In this document: one piece after another, positions 58,379-64,000 of the stretch
Layout: every line of letters starts with the position of its first letter
How positions within the stretch are numbered: position 1 is the first letter of the stretch
Origin: Ignavibacteriales bacterium
Lineage (GTDB): Bacteria > Bacteroidota > Ignavibacteria > Ignavibacteriales > Melioribacteraceae
NCBI GenBank assembly: GCA_026390775.1
Contig: JAPLFF010000003.1
Span: 186,001 to 250,000 of the forward strand
Reading direction: 5' to 3'
DNA: 64,000 bases
Made by a program: the position numbers and the translations under genes
The notes under the pieces: generated by a model
The model's database searches: none
Seen by the model: only the letters and a program-made list of their open reading frames with translations
Told to the model about the DNA's origin: nothing

Positions 58379-59587
58379 CTATTTTAGTAATAAAAATTTT
58401 TTTGTTTCAGCATAATCTCCCACTGTTATTCTATAATAGTAAACACCACTTGCACAACCAGCTGCATTCCATTCTGTTTGATACGAACCTGCATTCATCT
58501 CTTGTGATAAAAGTTGTGACACTTTTCGTCCCACTGCATCATAAATTTTCAATGTTACATAAGTTGTTTTGGGAAGTGAAAATCTTATGATTGTATTTGG
58601 GTTGAATGGATTAGGATAATTCTGTTCAAGATGTATCATATTGCTTGGTACTTTATCCAGTATTTCTGAATCTACTGAAGTCATAATTTCCATTATAGTT
58701 TTGCCTGTGGCATATGGAGTTGGAAAATTTAGAAGAGATCCTATTGTTGGTGTGATATCTATGATTGAACGCCGAGTTGATGTATGGACTCCCTTCGGCA
58801 TACCTAAACCAACACCTAGAAACATGACATGCTGGCATCCAAAGCAATTATCACCATGGCTTTTGAATCCATCTTGAATATTGTCGAGATGTCGGCCATG
58901 ATCATTAGTTACCAATAAGGTCGTTGTATTTTGATAGACTGGATCGCTTTGTACGAAATCCCAAATCATCCCAACAATACTGTCGGCTATCATAATTGAT
59001 TGTGTATAAGCAGACCAACCACTTGCTGGGGATGAATCCACATCAGGCAGATAGATCACCGTAAGCTCCGGATGATACATTTGAAGCTTCGATTTTGCAT
59101 TTTGCCATACGTCCAAATCCGTTGTTCCCTGAAGAACATACCATGGCCAGTACTTTTGGCCGTAATCATAATAGAAACTTTGTATCCATGGAGTTGTCAA
59201 CATCTTCATAATATACATTGCGTGAGTTGAATCCACTCCTCGATTCTTTCGAAAATACTCCCATAAAGTTGGGACAGTTGCATATTGGTTAGCAACACCG
59301 TTTACAACCGTATCTTTTGGTGTTGACCAAGAGCCGCACCATATTGCAGGAATGGCACGCTTAGTAAGTGTAATATTATCATTAAGCATTGTGTCAACTA
59401 CCACACCTTGCTGTGACAGTTGGTACATGTGAGGTACATATCTTACAAGCGGGTCACCAAGTGTTTCAGAGTACCGAGCCCCATCTATAATCACCATAAT
59501 AACATGGTTATCTCTTTGCGCAAATATTTTAACAGTGGAAATACTAACAATTAGAGTAATTAAAACGAACTTTTTTATCGTCGTCAT
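58379..59587 (-). CDS. Secreted alkaline phosphatase-superfamily protein with type IX sorting domain
   Basis: 402 residues. A signal peptide is at 1-23 (FVLITLIVSISTVKIFAQ). The nucleotide pyrophosphatase/sulfatase-like fold has the metal motifs VIIDGARYSETLGD near the start and LLVTNDHGRHLDN and FKSHGDNCFGCQHVMFLGVG later. The place of the usual Thr/Ser nucleophile is around YSET. The last 80 residues are a type IX secretion C-terminal domain: NYPNPFNPNTIIRFSLP, VTLKIYDAVGRKVSQLL and SGVYYYRITVGDYAETKKFL. So it should be sent through the outer membrane and attached to or released from the surface. Substrate unknown. Confidence 0.88.
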   Translation of the reverse strand: MTTIKKFVLITLIVSISTVKIFAQRDNHVIMVIIDGARYSETLGDPLVRYVPHMYQLSQQGVVVDTMLNDNITLTKRAIPAIWCGSWSTPKDTVVNGVANQYATVPTLWEYFRKNRGVDSTHAMYIMKMLTTPWIQSFYYDYGQKYWPWYVLQGTTDLDVWQNAKSKLQMYHPELTVIYLPDVDSSPASGWSAYTQSIMIADSIVGMIWDFVQSDPVYQNTTTLLVTNDHGRHLDNIQDGFKSHGDNCFGCQHVMFLGVGLGMPKGVHTSTRRSIIDITPTIGSLLNFPTPYATGKTIMEIMTSVDSEILDKVPSNMIHLEQNYPNPFNPNTIIRFSLPKTTYVTLKIYDAVGRKVSQLLSQEMNAGSYQTEWNAAGCASGVYYYRITVGDYAETKKFLLLK

Positions 59588-59612
59588 TTTTTCTCCAGCA
59601 TTTTAATTATGT

Positions 59613-59685
59613 TGCATAAAACGACGTAGTTTTTAGCCCGCCGCCAAAAACAACAATGCCACTTTTGTCAACGCAACTTTATTTT
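59613..59685 (-). repeat. Cassette boundary A, between the hypothetical and phosphatase genes
   Basis: On the plus strand AAACGACGTAGTTTTTAGCCC, CGCCGCCAAAAACAACAATG and TCAACGCAACTTTATTTTT. It aligns with boundary C from GACGT through TCAAC and the following CAA-TTTTATTT with about 70% identity allowing one gap. It lies directly upstream of the phosphatase gene. The rest of the 246-base gap (59686-59833) has no gene. Confidence 0.5.
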
Positions 59686-59833
59686 TATCTGTCCCGCGTT
59701 CTTTGCGGGAAAATCAGTTTGTTTACTAATCACACTTTTAAGAACAACCAGCACTGAAAAACTAAACCCGAAAAACTTACTACGACCGATTCGGAGAAGC
59801 GGCAGGGCTAAGACGCGGGTTAGGATTTATATA

Positions 59834-60343
59834 TTATTTTATTTTAACTTTTTCTATCAAAACTTCATCTTCATATTTTAAGATACCACTTTTAACTTTT
59901 AGTGGAATTGGAAACAAAAAATCCACATACTCAACTTTTTCTTCTTCAGGTGGAGTCATTTCATAGTACTTACCTTTATCTAATTCATCATTTAAAATCC
60001 AATGTCCATCTTTGTTTTCTTCTGACATAAGAGTCATTCCAAGACACGGCGCTTTTATCTTTACACCTTTATCTTCTATCTCAAAAATTAAGTATAAAGT
60101 TTTCAATGATTCCATTGTAGGTGTTTTAAACATTTTTACTTTAATGACAAGTCCCTTTGTCTTGCTAGTATCGGTCGAATGCCAGTCGCCACCAAATGCT
60201 GCATCTACTCTATTTACCAATTTAGTTGATATCAGTTCAATCTTGAAACCGCTCTGACCATTTAGTTTAGTAGTAATGCAAATAAATAATAACGAAGAAA
60301 ATAATAGAACATATAATAATTTCTTTTTCATTTCATATCTCAC
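59834..60343 (-). CDS. Hypothetical secreted protein
   Basis: 169 residues from GTG 60343, or 165 from the ATG at 60331, which is the more natural start. KKKLLYVLLFSSLLFICITT is a signal peptide core, with NGQ as likely cleavage region. The mature part is about 140 residues, beta-rich and charged (TKGLVIKVKMFKTPTMESLK, EEEKVEYVDFLFPIPLKVKS). I do not recognise a family. A single small unknown gene flanked by similar boundaries suits a gene cassette. Confidence 0.7.
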   Translation of the reverse strand: MRYEMKKKLLYVLLFSSLLFICITTKLNGQSGFKIELISTKLVNRVDAAFGGDWHSTDTSKTKGLVIKVKMFKTPTMESLKTLYLIFEIEDKGVKIKAPCLGMTLMSEENKDGHWILNDELDKGKYYEMTPPEEEKVEYVDFLFPIPLKVKSGILKYEDEVLIEKVKIK

Positions 60344-60355
60344 TTATTTTTAAAG

Positions 60356-60430
60356 TCTAGTGACGTTATTTTAAGTCACCACCCATAACATATATGACGG
60401 AATTATCAACACAATTTTATTTATTAATAA
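60356..60430 (-). repeat. Cassette boundary C, between two hypothetical genes
   Basis: On the plus strand GTGACGTTATTTTAAGTCAC makes a short hairpin, followed by CACCCATAACATATATGACG and ATCAACACAATTTTATTTATT. This is the clearest match to boundary A. It fills nearly all of the 105 bases between the two genes. Confidence 0.5.
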
Positions 60431-60448
60431 GTTTTTTGTATTTCCTAG

Positions 60449-60925
60449 TTACTTTAATATATAAAGATGGTTATACCTTCCCTTCCGAGACAATAAAGGT
60501 ACATCCCAAGACTTACCAAGCGATTCTCTACATGCATCGGAAAGTGCTAATGAATAATACTGAAGAGTATCAATGTTTTTTATTTCTCCTTTTTCAAGAA
60601 GAGCTAATATATTTCCATAATCAATCATTGAACTATTAACAGTAGAATCAGTAATTATATTAAAAGAACCATAATACAATTCCCAAAAGCGTTGACGCGC
60701 ATTTACAATTTCACTTGCTTTCAGATTAGTCGCTAGTGATATTTTTGATGCAACTTCGGATGATTCTATATATATTTTTATTTGGTTTGAAAAAAAATCC
60801 TTTTTGAAATCATGGTCTTTTGTTTCATAATATATAAAGGTACCCCAAAAAAAAGTTATTAAAATACCTAAACCGCCAACTACTTTTACGATGACATCCC
60901 AACGTCTATATTTTCCTTCTTCCAC
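60449..60925 (-). CDS. Hypothetical membrane-anchored protein
   Basis: 158 residues. A charged start (MEEGKYRRWD) leads to one membrane segment at about 12-30 (VIVKVVGGLGILITFFWGTF), after which the protein continues with helical text (FFSNQIKIYIESSEVASKIS, NARQRFWELYYGSFNIITD). I do not recognise a family. Small proteins with one membrane segment and a four-helix-like tail of this type are frequent among mobile cassette genes, but no function can be given. Confidence 0.7.
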   Translation of the reverse strand: MEEGKYRRWDVIVKVVGGLGILITFFWGTFIYYETKDHDFKKDFFSNQIKIYIESSEVASKISLATNLKASEIVNARQRFWELYYGSFNIITDSTVNSSMIDYGNILALLEKGEIKNIDTLQYYSLALSDACRESLGKSWDVPLLSRKGRYNHLYILK

Positions 60926-60941
60926 TTTGAATACTCCTTGT

Positions 60942-60970
60942 TATTTCATATAACGGTGTTGTACCTAACT
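60942..60970 (-). repeat. Cassette boundary D (partial), upstream of the first array gene
   Basis: TATAACGGTGTTGTACCTAAC on the plus strand matches TAACGGCATTGCCGCTAAC of boundary B in 14 of 19 positions. On the minus strand it offers GTTAGGT, again fitting GTTRRRY. The region from here to 61200 contains no gene. Confidence 0.4.
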
Positions 60971-61200
60971 ATTAATTATTCTCTACAAAAAAGCGGACAG
61001 GCCCGCCATCGGATACAATTGCGAGGAATATATTCTATCTACATCTATTTTAATTGTGTTTATATCCACTGATGGAAGAAAGGAAATCTATATTCTTTGT
61101 TCTTATTATTTCAAACAAAGTATCCCGGTTAAAGAATTGATTTGGTGCTAACTCAACTTAGCGTAAAAGGGAATTGATGTCAAACGTTTTCTTACCCACC

Positions 61201-61260
61201 ACCTCACCCCCGGCCCCTCTCCTTAATAAGGAGAGGGTGGCCCGAAGGGACGGGTGAGGT
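61201..61260. repeat. Nested inverted repeat at the 3' end of cstA
   Basis: Outer arms ACCTCACCC (61201-61209) and GGGTGAGGT (61252-61260) enclose CCCTCTCCTT-AAT-AAGGAGAGGG (61215-61237). All stems are perfect. The right arm runs into the cstA stop codon (TGA, 61260-61262). This is a widespread type of intergenic repeat in Bacteroidota; it can form a strong RNA hairpin that may protect or end the cstA mRNA. Confidence 0.75.
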
Positions 61261-62999
61261 CAAACAATTACTCTTTTAGTTTTTTTCAAGAAAATATTTA
61301 CTGCTAAGAATACAACACCAAGTGAAAGCAGAAACAGTAAAACATCAACTGCAATTAGAATGTAATTGCTATTCTTAATATAATCTAAAAACAGAATTAC
61401 TAAAGACGTAATAGTTGTAGCAAGCATAAAGAGAGCAGGGAAGAGCGCAAAGAAATATTTTTTTCCTTTCAAGACTAACCAGCTTGAAACCGTTATTAAT
61501 GCAAGTGCGGCAAGTAACTGATTTGCAGTTCCGAAGATCGGCCAAAGAACAGAAAATGCATTTGAGTATGCAAGTATGAACATGAAAATTACAGTCAATA
61601 AAGAATTGAACCAGTAATTTTTTAGAAATGGTTTCGGATTCTTAAAAAGAATTACCCACAACTCTTCAAATAAATATCTGTTCAATCTTACAGCCGCATC
61701 AAGAGTTGTAATTACAAATCCCTCGACAAGTAAAATCCCGAATACAGTACCGAGAGAAATTGGAATTCCTAAACCTTGATGGAATAAATTTCCCGCCGCT
61801 AAAGAAAATCCTAAAATCGGATTTGACTTGACTAACGGATCCGACGGCCATACAATGGATTTATAATCCACGAAACTTAATCCAACACCGATTGCAAGAA
61901 GTACGCAAATGGCAAGCAGTGATTCCAGCAGCATAGAATTGAAACTTACTTTACGTGCATCGGTTTCATTTGAAAGTTGTTTGCAAGTGGTTCCGCCGCC
62001 AACGAGAGAATGGAAACCCGATATTGCACCGCAGGCAATTGTTATAAACATCATCGGCCAAATCATACCGAGATTTTTAGCTCCTTCAACAAAATTAAAA
62101 TTTGGAAGCGAGACAACTGCGCCGCCAAATCCAACGAACAACAAAGAAACTGCCATTAAAATAATTCCGCCGTAAAGAATTTGTACGTTTATAAAATCTC
62201 TGGGTTGAAGAATAACCCAAACCGGTGTTCCGGAAGCAATTAAAACGTAAATTGAAATTATGATCATCCAATGAAACGGCTGAAGTGAAACCGGGAATTG
62301 AATTCCGAGAAGAACCGAAACTATGCAGATTGCGGAAGCAAGCAAGTAAGCATATAATGTTTTTATTTCTTTCTTATGAATTAGCCAGCCAATAAAAGGC
62401 GCGCAAAGAGTTATAAATATTACTGATGTTGAAGCGATGCCGCCGATTCTTCCATAAGTAACTCCATCGGTCGTTACGGTTTTTAAGATTGTATCAGTTC
62501 CTTCAACGCCAAGTTTTGTAAGCGGCCAAAGTGATGTTAAAGAAATTGCCGTTGCACTCAAAAAAGATGAGCAAACCAAAAGCAGCATTACAATTGTGAA
62601 AGTGATCATCAAATTAAAACCGGTTTTGCCAAGAGTGGTTCTTGCAACTTCTGCAATTGATTTTCCTTTTTCACGCAGACTGATGAACATCGTTGTAAAA
62701 TCATGAACTGCACCGAAGAAAATTCCTCCAACTACTATCCACATCCATGCGGGAATAAATCCGTAGAGCACTGCCATTGTTGGTCCTATAATTGGACCTG
62801 CGCCGGCTATTGCCGAAAAATGATGAGCAAACACAACGTAACGTTTTGTCGGAACATAATCGCGTCCGTCGTTTATTGTTACAGCGGGAGTAGGATTGTT
62901 TGGATCTTCACCCAGAGTTTTTGCAATAAACTTTGCATAAAATTTACTTGCTAAGTAAAATAAAACAATCGGAATTGCTAAGAAGAATAAAACGTTCAT
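61260..62999 (-). CDS. cstA: Carbon starvation protein A family transporter
   Basis: 579 residues with about 15 membrane segments. The CstA signature is clear at the N-terminus: VVFAHHFSAIAGAGPIIGPT, GFIPAWMWIVVGGIFFGAVH and DFTTMFISLREKGKSIAEVA. GFHSLVGGGTTCKQLSNETD and GFVITTLDAAVRLNRYLFEE follow. In enteric bacteria family members take up peptides or pyruvate under carbon limitation. It lies 59 bp downstream of the ABC ATPase gene on the same strand. Confidence 0.93.
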   Translation of the reverse strand: MNVLFFLAIPIVLFYLASKFYAKFIAKTLGEDPNNPTPAVTINDGRDYVPTKRYVVFAHHFSAIAGAGPIIGPTMAVLYGFIPAWMWIVVGGIFFGAVHDFTTMFISLREKGKSIAEVARTTLGKTGFNLMITFTIVMLLLVCSSFLSATAISLTSLWPLTKLGVEGTDTILKTVTTDGVTYGRIGGIASTSVIFITLCAPFIGWLIHKKEIKTLYAYLLASAICIVSVLLGIQFPVSLQPFHWMIIISIYVLIASGTPVWVILQPRDFINVQILYGGIILMAVSLLFVGFGGAVVSLPNFNFVEGAKNLGMIWPMMFITIACGAISGFHSLVGGGTTCKQLSNETDARKVSFNSMLLESLLAICVLLAIGVGLSFVDYKSIVWPSDPLVKSNPILGFSLAAGNLFHQGLGIPISLGTVFGILLVEGFVITTLDAAVRLNRYLFEELWVILFKNPKPFLKNYWFNSLLTVIFMFILAYSNAFSVLWPIFGTANQLLAALALITVSSWLVLKGKKYFFALFPALFMLATTITSLVILFLDYIKNSNYILIAVDVLLFLLSLGVVFLAVNIFLKKTKRVIV

Positions 63000-63058
63000 C
63001 TCTGCCTCTCAAGATTCGTGAAAGATTTAAAGTAATATAAAAATATTTTTAGTGATTC

Positions 63059-63757
63059 TTAAAAGATTTTAACCGGAGCGGTTTGGATTATTCCATCCTT
63101 CATTTCAAAAATTTTATCGCCGAGTCTTACTAACTGCGGGTTGTGAGTTACAATTAAAAAAGTAACTTTCAACTCATCTCTAAGTTGTACAAAAAGTTTA
63201 TGCAGAGACTCACTGTTTATAGAATCCAAATTACCGGTTGGTTCATCGGCAAAAATTATATCGGGATTATTTGCAAGTGCGCGCGCAACGGCAACACGCT
63301 GCTGCTCGCCTCCGCTAAGTTCCGCCGGTTTGTGATGAATGCGGTCGCTCAATCCAACTAAAGCAAGCAGTTCTTCTGCACGTTTAGTAGAATTTAATTT
63401 TGTTTCACCGTAGATCATTAAAGGAATAGCAACATTTTCTGCGGCGTCAAACTCCGGCAGTAAATGATGAAATTGAAATACAAATCCGATATGTTTATTT
63501 CTAAACTTGGAAAGTTTATCATCGGAAAGAGAAAAAATATTTGTTCCTTTTATTTTTATCTCGCCTTCATCGGCATTATCCAATCCGCTTAGAATATGAA
63601 GAAGCGTACTTTTACCGGCACCGGAAGCTCCGACGATCACGCTGATCATTTTGCTTTCGACTTGCAGAGAAACACCTTTTAGGATTTCCAGCTTGTGTTC
63701 ATTCTGTTTGTAAAATGATTTGTGAATGTTCTTCGCTTCAATAATAATTTCGTTCAT
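63059..63757 (-). CDS. ABC transporter ATP-binding protein, LolD/MacB type
   Basis: 232 residues. Walker A is VGASGAGKSTLLHILSG, the Q loop FVFQFHHLLPEF, the signature LSGGEQQRVAVARAL and Walker B DIIFADEPTGNLDS, with the switch His in LIVTHNP. The text LLPEFDAAENVAIPL is typical of LolD, which powers release of lipoproteins from the inner membrane. A permease with an FtsX-type end lies directly upstream on the same strand, supporting LolCDE. Confidence 0.92.
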   Translation of the reverse strand: MNEIIIEAKNIHKSFYKQNEHKLEILKGVSLQVESKMISVIVGASGAGKSTLLHILSGLDNADEGEIKIKGTNIFSLSDDKLSKFRNKHIGFVFQFHHLLPEFDAAENVAIPLMIYGETKLNSTKRAEELLALVGLSDRIHHKPAELSGGEQQRVAVARALANNPDIIFADEPTGNLDSINSESLHKLFVQLRDELKVTFLIVTHNPQLVRLGDKIFEMKDGIIQTAPVKIF

Positions 63758-63789
63758 AATAATTCTTCTGTATTATATTTTAAAATCTC

Positions 63790-63866
63790 TATGTACTTTG
63801 CGACTTCTTAGCGTCCTCTGTGGTTAAAAAGATTTAACGCAGAGTGCGCAGAGGAGACGCAGAGAA
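63790..63866. repeat. Dispersed intergenic repeat with GCGTCCTCTG/CGCAGAG arms, copy 2
   Basis: Contains CTTTGCGACTTCTTAGCG, then TCCTCTGTGGTTAAAAAGATT and CGCAGAGTGCGCAGAGG. Related to the copy at 42145-42242. It separates the permease end from the ATPase gene. Confidence 0.6.
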
Positions 63867-63870
63867 AATT

Positions 63871-64000
63871 TTATTCATATTTTATTGAATCAATAATTTT
63901 TGTATTAGCGGCTCTTTTAGCCGGATAAATTGCGGCGATAAACGCCATCAACAAGGCCATCATGCCGATTGCAAATATATCGCTTGTCCTAATTTCAACC
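63871..64000 (-). CDS. ABC transporter permease, FtsX/LolC-E type, C-terminal end (partial)
   Basis: The last 43 codons of a minus-strand gene that begins beyond the window; the stop is TAA at 63871-63873. The text EIRTSDIFAIGMMALLMAFI, then AAIYPAKRAANTKIIDSIKY ends the protein: a final membrane segment followed by YPAxxAAxxxxxxxIKYE, the closing pattern of FtsX/MacB permeases. It is upstream of the LolD-type ATPase gene and so probably its permease. Confidence 0.85.
   Translation of the reverse strand, partial: VEIRTSDIFAIGMMALLMAFIAAIYPAKRAANTKIIDSIKYE

Overview
The window is AT-rich and gene-dense. It looks like the chromosome of a free-living bacterium of the Bacteroidota/Chlorobiota group, most probably class Ignavibacteria. 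This is inferred from several signs. One protein ends in a type IX secretion sorting domain of the NYPNPFNP kind. Another is a lipoprotein with fibronectin III repeats and a Fibrobacter-type (FISUMP) domain. Several genes have Bacteroidota-type promoters (TTTG, then TAnnTTTG). Other markers are a DUF2851 protein, a KorAB ferredoxin oxidoreductase and an HpnCDE squalene pathway. I could not run a search to confirm the placement. Layout, 0-12 kb: the end of a GNAT/FemAB-like gene and a glycosyltransferase; the small SRP RNA; the lipoprotein with a truncated gene behind it; uvrC and glgC on the minus strand; then an M1 peptidase, lpxH-like and class A PBP run on the plus strand. 12-36 kb: tRNA-Leu(CAG); hpnC-hpnD-hpnE; citrate synthase; a lytic transglycosylase; pyrG with a TPR protein; purN-purH; the rod-shape operon mreB-mreC-mreD-mrdA-rodA followed by pyrF; a DUF2851 protein; a bifunctional nuclease and etfBA on the minus strand; clpS; a divergent YchF-type GTPase; pepD. 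36.5-37.6 kb: two tandem units of about 318 bp, each a GIY-YIG nuclease gene plus a 44-nt relic of tRNA-Cys, stacked behind an intact tRNA-Cys(GCA), with tRNA-Gly(GCC) next to it. 37.7-57.1 kb: pcm-miaA; a cluster with archaeal-type HMG-CoA synthase, thiolase and DUF35 protein followed by an AtuA pair; prfB with a programmed +1 frameshift at UAA; yjbQ; an MGMT-like gene; two small envelope proteins on the minus strand; nadE; dsbD; korAB; nrnA; pepA; an ORF6N protein. 57.1-61.0 kb: four unrelated genes all on the minus strand, separated by boundary sequences that resemble one another, like a gene-cassette array. 61-64 kb: cstA, a LolD-type ATPase and the end of its permease. Functionally most of the window is housekeeping: wall growth and shape (PBP1A, MreBCD, PBP2, RodA, lytic transglycosylase), nucleotide synthesis (PyrG, PyrF, PurN, PurH, NadE), central carbon (citrate synthase, KorAB, EtfAB, GlgC), translation and RNA upkeep (SRP RNA, RF2, MiaA, NrnA) and isoprenoids (HpnCDE, and perhaps the HMG-CoA synthase cluster). 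The parts most worth a second look are the tRNA-Cys/GIY-YIG tandem, the cassette-like region, the UAA in the prfB frameshift site, the apparent ATT start of hpnC, and a palindromic repeat read in frame at the start of the thiolase.
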